Positions 24,421 through 37,130 of a stretch of 64,000 nucleotides of DNA are shown one piece after another. The stretch's first letter is position 1. Each line of letters starts with the position of its first letter. The stretch comes from Aphelocoma coerulescens (taxonomy: Eukaryota; Chordata; Aves; Passeriformes; Corvidae). Both the position numbers and the translations under genes were made by a program. Below the pieces are notes generated by a model that saw only the letters and a program-made list of their open reading frames with translations, was not told the DNA's origin and made no database searches. The stretch spans positions 1-64,000 of the forward strand of contig NW_027183792.1 of NCBI RefSeq assembly GCF_041296385.1, given 5' to 3'.

Positions 24421-27400
24421 CCCCAGAGACCCCCAAAAATCCCCTTAAAGACCCAAAATTCCCAAATAAAAGCCCCAAACCCCCTAAATATCCTCAGGAC
24501 CCCTGCAAAGCCACCCCTTAGCCCCGCCCACTCCCCCTCTAGCCCCGCCCATTTCCCCTTTAGCCCCGCCCCCTCCCGGCCCTGCCGACCCAAATTCCCC
24601 CCCAAAAACCCCCCAAAACCCCCAAAATTCCAAAAAAAAACCCCCCCAGAGACCCCCAAAAATCCCCTTAAAGACCCAACATTCCCAAATAAAAGCCCCA
24701 AACCCCCTAAATCTCCTCAGGACCCCTGCAAAGCCACCCCTTAGCCCCGCCCATTTCCCCTTTAGCCCCGCCCCCTCCCGGCCCTGCCGACCCAAATTCC
24801 CCCCCAAAAACCCCCCAAAACCCCCAAAATTCCAAAAAAAAACCCCCCAGAGACCCCCAAAAATCCCCTTAAAGACCCAAAATTCCCAAATAAAAGCCCC
24901 AAACCCCCTAAATCTCCTCAGGACCCCTGCAAAGCCACCCCTTAGCCCCGCCCATTTCCCCTTTAGCCCCGCCCCCTCCCGGCCCTGCCGACCCAAATTC
25001 CCCCCCAAAAACCCCCCAAAACCCCCAAAATTCCAAAAAAAACCCCCCCAGAGACCCCCAAAAATCCCCTTAAAGACCCAAAATTCCCAAATAAAAGCCC
25101 CAAACCCCCTAAATCTCCTCAGGACCCCTGCAAAGCCACCCCTTAGCCCCGCCCACTCCCCCTCTAGCCCCGCCCATTTCCCCTTTAGCCCCGCCCCCTC
25201 CCGGCCCTGCCGACCCAAATTCCCCCCCAAAAACCCCCCAAAACCCCCAAAATTCCAAAAAAAAACCCCCAGAGACCCCCAAAAATCCCCTTAAAGACCC
25301 AAAATTCCCAAATAAAAGCCCCAAACCCCCTAAATCTCCTCAGGACCCCTGCAAAGCCACCCCTTAGCCCCGCCCATTTCCCCTTTAGCCCCGCCCCCTC
25401 CCGGCCCTGCCGACCCAAATTCCCCCCCAAAAACCCCCCAAAACCCCCAAAATTCCAGAAAAAAACCTCCCAGAGACCCCCAAAAATCCCCTTAAAGACC
25501 CAACATTCCCAAATAAAAGCCCCAAACCCCCTAAATCTCCTCAGGACCCCTGCAAAGCCACACCTTAGCCCCGCCCATTTCCCCTTTAGCCCCGCCCCCT
25601 CCCGGCCCTGCCGACCCAAATTCCCCCCCAAAAACCCCCCAAAACCCCCAAAATTCCAAAAAAAACCCCCCCAGAGACCCCCAAAAATCCCCTTAAAGAC
25701 CCAAAATTCCCAAATAAAAGCCCCAAACCCCCTAAATCTCCTCAGGACCCCTGCAAAGCCACCCCTTAGCCCCGCCCATTTCCCCTTTAGCCCCGCCCCC
25801 TCCCGGCCCTGCCGACCCAAATTCCCCCCCAAAAACCCCCCAAAACCCCCAAAATTCCAAAAAAAACCCCCCCAGAGACCCCCAAAAATCCCCTTAAAGA
25901 CCCAAAATTCCCAAATAAAAGCCCCAAACCCCCTAAATCTCCTCAGGACCCCTGCAAAGCCACCCCTTAGCCCCGCCCACTCCCCCTCTAGCCCCGCCCA
26001 TTTCCCCTTTAGCCCCGCCCCCTCCCGGCCCTGCCGACCCAAATTCCCCCCCAAAAACCCCCCAAAACCCCCAAAATTCCAAAAAAAAAACCCCCAGAGA
26101 CCCCCAAAAATCCCCTTAAAGACCCAAAATTCCCAAATAAAAGCCCCAAACCCCCTAAATCTCCTCAGGACCCCTGCAAAGCCACCCCTTAGCCCCGCCC
26201 ACTCCCCCTCTAGCCCCGCCCATTTCCCCTTTAGCCCCGCCCCCTCCCGGCCCTGCCGACCCAAATTCCCCCCCAAAAACCCCCCAAAACCCCCAAAATT
26301 CCAAAAAAAAACCCCCCAGAGACCCCCAAAAATCCCCTTAAAGACCCAAAATTCCCAAATAAAAGCCCCAAACCCCCTAAATCTCCTCAGGACCCCTGCA
26401 AAGCCACCCCTTAGCCCCGCCCATTTCCCCTTTAGCCCCGCCCCCTCCCGGCCCTGCCGACCCAAATTCCCCCCCAAAAACCCCCCAAAACCCCCAAAAT
26501 TCCAAAAAAAAACCCCCCAGAGACCCCCAAAAATCCCCTTAAAGACCCAAAATTCCCAAATAAAAGCCCCAAACCCCCTAAATCTCCTCAGGACCCCTGC
26601 AAAGCCACCCCTTAGCCCCGCCCATTTCCCCTTTAGCCCCGCCCCCTCCCGGCCCTGCCGACCCAAATTCCCCCCCAAAAACCCCCCAAAACCCCCAAAA
26701 TTCCAAAAAAAAACCCCCCAGAGACCCCCAAAAATCCCCTTAAAGACCCAAAATTCCCAAATAAAAGCCCCAAACCCCCTAAATCTCCTCAGGACCCCTG
26801 CACAGCCACCCCTTAGCCCCGCCCATTTCCCCTTTAGCTCCGCCCCCTCCCGGCCCTGCCGACCCAAATTCCCCCCCAAAAACCCCCCAAAACCCCCAAA
26901 ATTCCAGAAAAAAACCCCCCAGAGACCCCCAAAAATCCCCTTAAAGACCCAACATTCCCAAATAAAAGCCCCAAACCCCCTAAATCTCCTCAGGACCCCT
27001 GCAAAGCCACCCCTTAGCCCCGCCCATTTCCCCTTTAGCCCCGCCCCCTCCCGGCCCTGCCGACCCAAATTCCCCCCCAAAAACCCCCCAAAACCCCCAA
27101 AATTCCAAAAAAAACCCCCCCAGAGACCCCCAAAAATCCCCTTAAAGACCCAAAATTCCCAAATAAAAGCCCCAAACCCCCTAAATCTCCTCAGGACCCC
27201 TGAAAAGCCACCCCTTAGCCCCGCCCACTCCCCCTCTAGCCCCGCCCATTTCCCCTTTAGCCCCGCCCCCTCCCGGCCCTGCCGACCCAAATTCCCCCCC
27301 AAAAACCCCCCAAAACCCCCAAAATTCCAAAAAAAAACCCCCCAGAGACCCCCAAAAATCCCCTTAAAGACCCAAAATTCCCAAATAAAAGCCCCAAACC

Positions 27401-28385
27401 CCCTAAATCTCCTCAGGACCCCTGCAAAGCCACCCCTTAGCCCCGCCCATTTCCCCTTTAGCCCCGCCCCCTCCCGGCCCTGCCGACCCAAATTCCCCCC
27501 CAAAAACCCCCCAAAACCCCCAAAATTCCAAAAAAAAACCCCCCAGAGACCCCCAAAAATCCCCTTAAAGACCCAAAATTCCCAAATAAAAGCCCCAAAC
27601 CCCCTAAATCTCCTCAGGACCCCTGCACAGCCACCCCTTAGCCCCGCCCATTTCCCCTTTAGCCCCGCCCCCTCCCGGCCCTGCCGACCCAAATTCCCCC
27701 CCAAAAACCCCCCAAAACCCCCAAAATTCCAGAAAAAAACCCCCCAGAGACCCCCAAAAATCCCCTTAAAGACCCAACATTCCCAAATAAAAGCCCCAAA
27801 CCCCCTAAATCTCCTCAGGACCCCTGCAAAGCCACCCCTTAGCCCCGCCCTCTCCCCCTCTAGCCCCGCCCATTTCCCCTTTAGCCCCGCCCCCTCCCGG
27901 CCCTGCCGACCCAAATTCCCCCCCAAAAACCCCCCAAAACCCCCAAAATTCCAAAAAAAAACCCCCCCAGAGACCCCCAAAAATCCCCTTAAAGACCCAA
28001 AATTCCCAAATAAAAGCCCCAAACCCCCTAAATCTCCTCAGGACCCCTGAAAAGCCACCCCTTAGCCCCGCCCACTCCCCCTCTAGCCCCGCCCATTTCC
28101 CCTTTAGCCCCGCCCCCTCCCGGCCCTGCCGACCCAAATTCCCCCCCAAAAACCCCCCAAAACCCCCAAAATTCCAAAAAAAAACCCCCCAGAGACCCCC
28201 AAAAATCCCCTTAAAGACCCAAAATTCCCAAATAAAAGCCCCAAACCCCCTAAATCTCCTCAGGACCCCTGCAAAGCCACCCCTTAGCCCCGCCCATTTC
28301 CCCTTTAGCCCCGCCCCCTCCCGGCCCTGCCGACCCAAATTCCCCCCCAAAAACCCCCCAAAACCCCCAAAATTCCAAAAAAAAC
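24420..28385. repeat. Nested higher-order repeat B2 (~3.97 kb), counterpart of A2
   Basis: This runs between A8-C5 markers at 24420 and 28385. It is 445 bp longer than A2: about two extra monomers (422 bp) plus one 21-bp module. It carries TTAGCTCCGCC at 26835, as A2 does at 13563. The TCTCC form of the 21-bp module appears at 27851, where A2 has no module. Confidence 0.68.
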
Positions 28386-31300
28386 CCCCAGAGACCCCCA
28401 AAAATCCCCTTAAAGACCCAAAATTCCCAAATAAAAGCCCCAAACCCCCTAAATCTCCTCAGGACCCCTGCAAAGCCACCCCTTAGCCCCGCCCACTCCC
28501 CCTCTAGCCCCGCCCATTTCCCCTTTAGCCCCGCCCCCTCCCGGCCCTGCCGACCCAAATTCCCCCCCAAAAACCCCCCAAAACCCCCAAAATTCCAAAA
28601 AAAAACCCCCCCAGAGACCCCCAAAAATCCCCTTAAAGACCCAAAATTCCCAAATAAAAGCCCCAAACCCCCTAAATCTCCTCAGGACCCCTGCAAAGCC
28701 ACCCCTTAGCCCCGCCCATTTCCCCTTTAGCCCCGCCCCCTCCCGGCCCTGCCGACCCAAATTCCCCCCCAAAAACCCCCCAAAACCCCCAAAATTCCAA
28801 AAAAAAACCCCCCAGAGACCCCCAAAAATCCCCTTAAAGACCCAAAATTCCCAAATAAAAGCCCCAAACCCCCTAAATCTCCTCAGGACCCCTGCAAAGC
28901 CACCCCTTAGCCCCGCCCATTTCCCCTTTAGCCCCGCCCCCTCCCGGCCCTGCCGACCCAAATTCCCCCCCCAAAACCCCCCAAAACCCCCAAAATTCCA
29001 AAAAAAACCCCCCCAGAGACCCCCAAAAATCCCCTTAAAGACCCAAAATTCCCAAATAAAAGCCCCAAACCCCCTAAATCTCCTCAGGACCCCTGCAAAG
29101 CCAGCCCTTAGCCCCGCCCATTTCCCCTTTAGCCCCGCCCCCTCCCGGCCCTGCCGACCCAAATTCCCCCCCAAAAACCCCCCAAAACCCCCAAAATTCC
29201 AAAAAAAAACCCCCCAGAGACCCCCAAAAATCCCCTTAAAGACCCAAAATTCCCAAATAAAAGCCCCAAACCCCCTAAATCTCCTCAGGACCCCTGCACA
29301 GCCACCCCTTAGCCCCGCCCATTTCCCCTTTAGCCCCGCCCCCTCCCGGCCCTGCCGACCCAAATTCCCCCCCAAAAACCCCCCAAAACCCCCAAAATTC
29401 CAAAAAAAACCCCCCCAGAGACCCCCAAAAATCCCCTTAAAGACCCAAAATTCCCAAATAAAAGCCCCAAACCCCCTAAATCTCCTCAGGACCCCTGAAA
29501 AGCCACCCCTTAGCCCCGCCCATTTCCCCTTTAGCCCCGCCCCCTCCCGGCCCTGCCGACCCAAATTCCCCCCCAAAAACCCCCCAAAACCCCCAAAATT
29601 CCAAAAAAAACCCCCCCAGAGACCCCCAAAAATCCCCTTAAAGGCCCAAAATTCCCAAATAAAAGCCCCAAACCCCCTAAATCTCCTCAGGACCCCTGCA
29701 AAGCCACCCCTTAGCCCCGCCCGCTCCCCCTCTAGCCCCGCCCATTTCCCCTTTAGCCCCGCCCCCTCCCGGCCCTGCCGACCCAAATTCCCCCCCCAAA
29801 ACCCCCCAAAACCCCCAAAATTCCAAAAAAAAACCCCCCAGAGACCCCCAAAAATCCCCTTAAAGACCCAAAATTCCCAAATAAAAGCCCCAAACCCCCT
29901 AAATCTCCTCAGGACCCCTGCAAAGCCACCCCTTAGCCCCGCCCATTTCCCCTTTAGCCCCGCCCCCTCCCGGCCCTGCCGACCCAAATTCCCCCCCAAA
30001 AACCCCCCAAAACCCCCAAAATTCCAAAAAAAACCCCCCCAGAGACCCCCAAAAATCCCCTTAAAGACCCAAAATTCCCAAATAAAAGCCCCAAACCCCC
30101 TAAATCTCCTCAGGACCCCTGCAAAGCCACCCCTTAGCCCCGCCCAGTCCCCCTCTAGCCCCGCCCATTTCCCCTTTAGCCCCGCCCCCTCCCGGCCCTG
30201 CCGACCCAAATTCCCCCCCAAAAACCCCCCAAAACCCCCAAAATTCCAAAAAAAACCCCCCAGAGACCCCCAAAAATCCCCTTAAAGACCCAACATTCCC
30301 AAATAAAAGCCCCAAACCCCCTAAATCTCCTCAGGACCCCTGCAAAGCCACCCCTTAGCCCCGCCCATTTCCCCTTTAGCCCCGCCCCCTCCCGGCCCTG
30401 CCGACCCAAATTCCCCCCCAAAAACCCCCCAAAACCCCCAAAATTCCAAAAAAAAACCCCCCAGAGACCCCCAAAAATCCCCTTAAAGACCCAAAATTCC
30501 CAAATAAAAGCCCCAAACCCCCTAAATCTCCTCAGGACCCCTGCAAAGCCACCCCTTAGCCCCGCCCATTTCCCCTTTAGCCCCGCCCCCTCCCGGCCCT
30601 GCCGACCCAAATTCCCCCCCAAAAACCCCCCAAAACCCCCAAAATTCCAAAAAAAACCCCCCCAGAGACCCCCAAAAATCCCCTTAAAGACCCAAAATTC
30701 CCAAATAAAAGCCCCAAACCCCCTAAATCTCCTCAGGACCCCTGAAAAGCCACCCCTTAGCCCCGCCCACTCCCCCTCTAGCCCCGCCCATTTCCCCTTT
30801 AGCCCCGCCCCTCCCGGCCCTGCCGACCCAAATTCCCCCCCCAAAACCCCCCAAAACCCCCAAAATTCCAGAAAAAAACCCCCCAGAGACCCCCAAACAT
30901 CCCCTTAAAGACCCAACATTCCCAAACAAAAGCCCCAAACCCCCTAAATCTCCTCAGGACCCCTGCAAAGCCACACCTTAGCCCCGCCCATTTCCCCTTT
31001 AGCCCCGCCCCCTCCCGGCCCTGCCGACCCAAATTCCCCCCCAAAAACCCCCCAAAACCCCCAAAATTCCAAAAAAAAACCCCCCAGAGACCCCCAAAAA
31101 TCCCCTTAAAGACCCAAAATTCCCAAATAAAAGCCCCAAACCCCCTAAATCTCCTCAGGACCCCTGCAAAGCCACCCCTTAGCCCCGCCCATTTCCCCTT
31201 TAGCCCCGCCCCCTCCCGGCCCTGCCGACCCAAATTCCCCCCCAAAAACCCCCCAAAACCCCCAAAATTCCAAAAAAAACCCCCCCAGAGACCCCCAAAA

Positions 31301-34300
31301 ATCCCCTTAAAGACCCAAAATTCCCAAATAAAAGCCCCAAACCCCCTAAATCTCCTCAGGACCCCTGCAAAGCCACCCCTTAGCCCCGCCCATTTCCCCT
31401 TTAGCCCCGCCCCCTCCCGGCCCTGCCGACCCAAATTCCCCCCCAAAAACCCCCCAAAACCCCCAAAATTCCAAAAAAAACCCCCCCAGAGACCCCCAAA
31501 AATCCCCTTAAAGACCCAAAATTCCCAAATAAAAGCCCCAAACCCCCTAAATCTCCTCAGGACCCCTGCAAAGCCACCCCTTAGCCCCGCCCACTCCCCC
31601 TCTAGCCCCGCCCATTTCCCCTTTAGCCCCGCCCCCTCCCGGCCCTGCCGACCCAAATTCCCCCCCCAAACCTCCCAAAACCCCCAAAATTCCAAAAAAA
31701 AACCCCCCAGAGACCCCCAAAAATCCCCTTAAAGACCCAAAATTCCCAAATAAAAGCCCCAAACCCCCTAAATCTCCTCAGGACCCCTGCAAAGCCACAC
31801 CTTAGCCCCGCCCATTTCCCCTTTAGCCCCGCCCCCTCCCGGCCCTGCCGACCCAAATTCCCCCCCAAAAACCCCCCAAAACCCCCAAAATTCCAAAAAA
31901 AACCCCCACAGAGACCCCCAAAAATCCCCTTAAAGACCCAACATTCCCAAATAAAAGCCCCAAACCCCCTAAATCTCCTCAGGACCCCTGCAAAGCCACC
32001 CCTTAGCCCCGCCCATTTCCCCTTTAGCCCCGCCCCCTCCCGGCCCTGCCGACCCAAATTCCCCCCCAAAAACCCCCCAAAACCCCCAAAATTCAAAAAA
32101 AAACCCCCCCAGAGACCCCCAAAAATCCCCTTAAAGACCCAAAATTCCCAAATAAAAGCCCCAAACCCCCTAAATCTCCTCAGGACCTCTGCAAAGCCAC
32201 CCCTTAGCCCCGCCCATTTCCCCTTTAGCCCCGCCCCCTCCCGGCCCTGCCGACCCAAATTCCCCCCGAAAAACCCCCCAAAACCCCCAAAATTCCAAAA
32301 AAAACCCCCCCAGAGACCCCCAAAAATCCCCTTAAAGACCCAAAATTCCCAAATAAAAGCCCCAAACCCCCTAAATCTCCTCAGGACCCCTGAAAAGCCA
32401 CCCCTTAGCCCCGCCCACTCCCCCTCTAGCCCCGCCCATTTCCCCTTTAGCCCCGCCCCCTCCCGGCCCTGCCGACCCAAATTCCCCCCCAAAAACCCCC
32501 CAAAACCCCCAAAATTCCAAAAAAAACCCCCCCAGAGACCCCCAAAAATCCCCTTAAAGACCCAAAATTCCCAAATAAAAGCCCCAAACCCCCTAAATCT
32601 CCTCAGGACCCCTGCAAAGCCACCCCTTAGCCCCGCCCATTTCCCCTTTAGCCCCGCCCCCTCCCGGCCCTGCCGACCCAAATTCCCCCCCAAAAACCCC
32701 CCAAAACCCCCAAAATTCCAAAAAAAAACCCCCCAGAGACCCCCAAAAATCCCCTTAAAGACCCAAAATTCCCAAATAAAAGCCCCAAACCCCCTAAATC
32801 TCCTTAGGACCTCTGCAAAGCCACCCCTTAGCCCCGCCCATTTCCCCTTTAGCCCCGCCCCCTCCCGGCCCTGCCGACCCAAATTCCCCCCCAAAAACCC
32901 CCCAAAACCCCCAAAATTCCAAAAAAAACCCCCCCAGAGACCCCCAAAAATCCCCTTAAAGACCCAAAATTCCCAAATAAAAGCCCCAAACCCCCTAAAT
33001 CTCCTCAGGACCCCTGCAAAGCCACCCCTTAGCCCCGCCCACTCCCCCTCTAGCCCCGCCCATTTCCCCTTTAGCCCCGCCCCCTCCCGGCCCTGCCGAC
33101 CCAAATTCCCCCCCAAAAACCCCCCAAAACCCCCAAAATTCCAGAAAAAAACCCCCCAGAGACCCCCAAAAATCCCCTTAAAGACCCAAAATTCCCAAAT
33201 AAAAGCCCCAAACCCCCTAAATCTCCTCAGGACCCCTGCAAAGCCACCCCTTAGCCCCGCCCATTTCCCCTTTAGCCCCGCCCCCTCCCGGCCCTGCCGA
33301 CCCAAATTCCCCCCCAAAAACCCCCCAAAACCCCCAAAATTCCAAAAAAAAACCCCCCAGAGACCCCCAAAAATCCCCTTAAAGACCCAAAATTCCCAAA
33401 TAAAAGCCCCAAACCCCCTAAATCTCCTCAGGACCTCTGCAAAGCCACCCCTTAGCCCCGCCCATTTCCCCTTTAGCCCCGCCCCCTCCCGGCCCTGCCG
33501 ACCCAAATTCCCCCCCAAAAACCCCCCAAAACCCCCAAAATTCCAAAAAAAACCCCCCCAGAGACCCCCAAAAATCCCCTTAAAGACCCAAAATTCCCAA
33601 ATAAAAGCCCCAAACCCCCTAAATCTCCTCAGGACCCCTGCAAAGCCACCCCTTAGCCCCGCCCACTCCCCCTCTAGCCCCGCCCATTTCCCCTTTAGCC
33701 CCGCCCCCTCCCGGCCCTGCCGACCCAAATTCCCCCCCAAAAACCCCCCAAAACCCCCAAAATTCCAGAAAAAAACCCCCCAGAGACCCCCAAAAATCCC
33801 CTTAAAGACCCAAAATTCCCAAATAAAAGCCCCAAACCCCCTAAATCTCCTCAGGACCCCTGCAAAGCCACCCCTTAGCCCCGCCCATTTCCCCTTTAGC
33901 CCCGCCCCCTCCCGGCCCTGCCGACCCAAATTCCCCCCCAAAAACCCCCCAAAACCCCCAAAATTCCAAAAAAAACCCCCCAGAGACCCCCAAAAATCCC
34001 CTTAAAGACCCAAAATTCCCAAATAAAAGCCCCAAACCCCCTAAATCTCCTCAGGACCCCTGCAAAGCCACCCCTTAGCCCCGCCCATTTCCCCTTTAGC
34101 CCCGCCCCCTCCCGGCCCTGCCGACCCAAATTCCCCCCCAAAAACCCCCCAAAACCCCCAAAATTCCAAAAAAAACCCCCCCAGAGACCCCCAAAAATCC
34201 CCTTAAAGACCCAACATTCCCAAATAAAAGCCCCAAACCCCCTAAATCTCCTCAGGACCCCTGCAAAGCCACCCCTTAGCCCCGCCCATTTCCCCTTTAG

Positions 34301-35499
34301 CCCCGCCCCCTCCCGGCCCTGCCGACCCAAATTCCCCCCCAAAAACCCCCCAAAACCCCCAAAATTCCAAAAAGAAACCCCCCAGAGACCCCCAAAAATC
34401 CCCTTAAAGACCCAAAATTCCCAAATAAAAGCCCCAAACCCCCTAAATCTCCTCAGGACCCCTGCAAAGCCACCCCTTAGCCCCGCCCATTTCCCCTTTA
34501 GCCCCGCCCCCTCCCGGCCCTGCCGACCCAAATTCCCCCCCAAAAACCCCCCAAAACCCCCAAAATTCCAAAAAAAACCCCCCCAGAGACCCCCAAAAAT
34601 CCCCTTAAAGACCCAAAATTCCCAAATAAAAGCCCCAAACCCCCTAAATCTCCTCAGGACCCCTGCAAAGCCACCCCTTAGCCCCGCCCACTCCCCCTCT
34701 AGCCCCGCCCATTTCCCCTTTAGCCCCGCCCCCTCCCGGCCCTGCCGACCCAAATTCCCCCCCAAAAACCCCCCAAAACCCCCAAAATTCCAAAAAAAAA
34801 ACCCCCCAGAGACCCCCAAACATCCCCTTAAAGACCCAACATTCCCAAATAAAAGCCCCAAACCCCCTAAATCTCCTCAGGACCCCTGCAAAGCCACCCC
34901 TTAGCCCCGCCCATTTCCCCTTTAGCCCCGCCCCCTCCCGGCCCTGCCGACCCAAATTCCCCCCCAAAAACCCCCCAAAACCCCCAAAATTCCAAAAAAA
35001 AACCCCCCAGAGACCCCCAAAAATCCCCTTAAAGACCCAAAATTCCCAAATAAAAGCCCCAAACCCCCTAAATCTCCTCAGGACCCCTGCAAAGCCACCC
35101 CTTAGCCCCGCCCACTCCCCCTCTAGCCCCGCCCATTTCCCCTTTAGCCCCGCCCCCTCCCGGCCCTGCCGACCCAAATTCCCCCCCAAAAACCCCCCAA
35201 AACCCCCAAAATTCCAAAAAAAACCCCCCAGAGACCCCCAAAAATCCCCTTAAAGACCCAAAATTCCCAAATAAAAGCCCCAAACCCCCTAAATCTCCTC
35301 AGGACCCCTGCAAAGCCACCCCTTAGCCCCGCCCATTTCCCCTTTAGCCCCGCCCCCTCCCGGCCCTGCCGACCCAAATTCCCCCCCAAAAACCCCCCAA
35401 AACCCCCAAAATTCCAAAAAAAACCCCCCCAGAGACCCCCAAAAATCCCCTTAAAGACCCAAAATTCCCAAATAAAAGCCCCAAACCCCCTAAATCTCC

Positions 35500-37130
35500 T
35501 CAGGACCCCTGCAAAGCCACCCCTTAGCCCCGCCCACTCCCCCTCTAGCCCCGCCCATTTCCCCTTTAGCCCCGCCCCCTCCCGGCCCTGCCGACCCAAA
35601 TTCCCCCCCAAAAACCCCCCAAAACCCCCAAAATTCCAAAAAAACCCCCCCCAGAGACCCCCAAAAATCCCCTTAAAGACCCAAAATTCCCAAATAAAAG
35701 CCCCAAACCCCCTAAATCTCCTCAGGACCCCTGCAAAGCCACCCCTTAGCCCCGCCCATTTCCCCTTTAGCCCCGCCCCCTCCCGGCCCTGCCGACCCAA
35801 ATTCCCCCCCAAAAACCCCCCAAAACCCCCAAAATTACAGAAAAAACCCCCCCAGAGACCCCCAAAAATCCCCTTAAAGACCCAAAATTCCCAAATAAAA
35901 GCCCCAAACCCCCTAAATCTCCTCAGGACCCCTGAAAAGCCACCCCTTAGCCCCGCCCATTTCCCCTTTAGCCCCGCCCCCTCCCGGCCCTGCCGACCCA
36001 AATTCCCCCCCAAAAACCCCCCAAAACCCCCAAAATTCCAAAAAAAAACCCCCCAGAGACCCCCAAAAATCCCCTTAAAGACCCAAAATTCCCAAATAAA
36101 AGCCCCAAACCCCCTAAATCTCCTCAGGACCTCTGCAAAGCCACCCCTTAGCCCCGCCCATTTCCCCTTTAGCCCCGCCCCCTCCCGGCCCTGCCGACCC
36201 AAATTCCCCCCCAAAAACCCCCCAAAACCCCCAAAATTCCAAAAAAAACCCCCCCAGAGACCCCCAAAAATCCCCTTAAAGACCCAAAATTCCCAAATAA
36301 AAGCCCCAAACCCCCTAAATCTCCTCAGGACCCCTGCAAAGCCACCCCTTAGCCCCGCCCATTTCCCCTTTAGCCCCGCCCCCTCCCGGCCCTGCCGACC
36401 CAAATTCCCCCCCAAAAATCCCCCAAAACCCCCAAAATTCCAAAAAAAACCCCCCCAGAGACCCCCAAAAATCCCCTTAAAGACCCAAAATTCCCAAATA
36501 AAAGCCCCAAACCCCCTAAATCTCCTCAGGACCCCTGAAAAGCCACCCCTTAGCCCCGCCCTCTCCCCCTCTAGCCCCGCCCATTTCCCCTTTAGCCCCG
36601 CCCCCTCCCGGCCCTGCCGACCCAAATTCCCCCCCAAAAACCCCCCAAAACCCCCAAAATTCCAAAAAAAAACCCCCAGAGACCCCCAAAAATCCCCTTA
36701 AAGACCCAACATTCCCAAATAAAAGCCCCAAACCCCCTAAATCTCCTCAGGACCCCTGCAAAGCCACCCCTTAGCCCCGCCCATTTCCCCTTTAGCCCCG
36801 CCCCCTCCCGGCCCTGCCGACCCAAATTCCCCCCCAAAAACCCCCCAAAACCCCCAAAATTCCAAAAAAAAACCCCTAGAGACCCCCAAAAATCCCCTTA
36901 AAGACCCAAAATTCCCAAATAAAAGCCCCAAACCCCCTAAATCTCCTCAGGACCCCTGAAAAGCCACCCCTTAGCCCCGCCCACTCCCCCTCTAGCCCCG
37001 CCCATTTCCCCTTTAGCCCCGCCCCCTCCCGGCCCTGCCGACCCAAATTCCCCCCCAAAAACCCCAAAATTCCAAAAAAAAACCCCCCAGCGACCCCCAA
37101 AAATCCCCTTAAAGACCCAAAATTCCCAAA
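35500..37130. repeat. Marked block repeated at 49.8-51.4 kb and in part at 52.3-53.7 kb
   Basis: This segment carries a recognisable series: AATTACAG, an ACCTCTGC monomer (36131), GCCCTCTCC (36561), an 11-bp core deletion (near 37061) and CCAGCGACC (37090). The same series occurs 14270-14272 bp downstream. The later part occurs again 16352-16353 bp downstream (52484, 52913, 53411, 53443). A following CCAGGGACC change at 37291 has its partner only in the third copy (53644), so the third copy is closer to the first than to the second beyond that point. Confidence 0.78.
37057..37075 (+). repeat. Monomer core with 11-bp deletion
   Basis: The C7-A5-C6-A4-C5 core is reduced to C7-A5-C4-A4 by loss of 11 nt between repeated CCCCAAAA units. 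The same deletion is present near 51331, 53411 and 55050. It shortens the G-rich core on the complement by one tract. The first three copies share the neighbouring CCAGCGACC change and so descend by block duplication. The copy near 55050 lacks that change. Confidence 0.75.

Larger units (their letters stand above)
18750..31850. repeat. Higher-order superunit, copy B (~13.1 kb)
   Basis: This is the tandem partner of copy A. The start of A (about 5.4 kb) aligns with the start of B (about 18.7 kb) at an offset of 13295, and the end of A aligns with the end of B at 13095, so A and B abut. Within B the offset relative to A changes in monomer-sized steps: minus 223 (a long monomer at about 7.03-7.25 kb of A is absent), minus 222 (the AGCCGCGCC monomer near 9.6 kb of A is absent), plus 422 (about two extra monomers in B, between 24.5 and 26.8 kb), about plus 24 (an added 21-bp module near 27851 plus small tract changes), and minus 201 (a monomer near 16.4-16.6 kb of A is absent). 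Beyond about 31.85 kb the match to the A/B junction stops. Confidence 0.85.
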
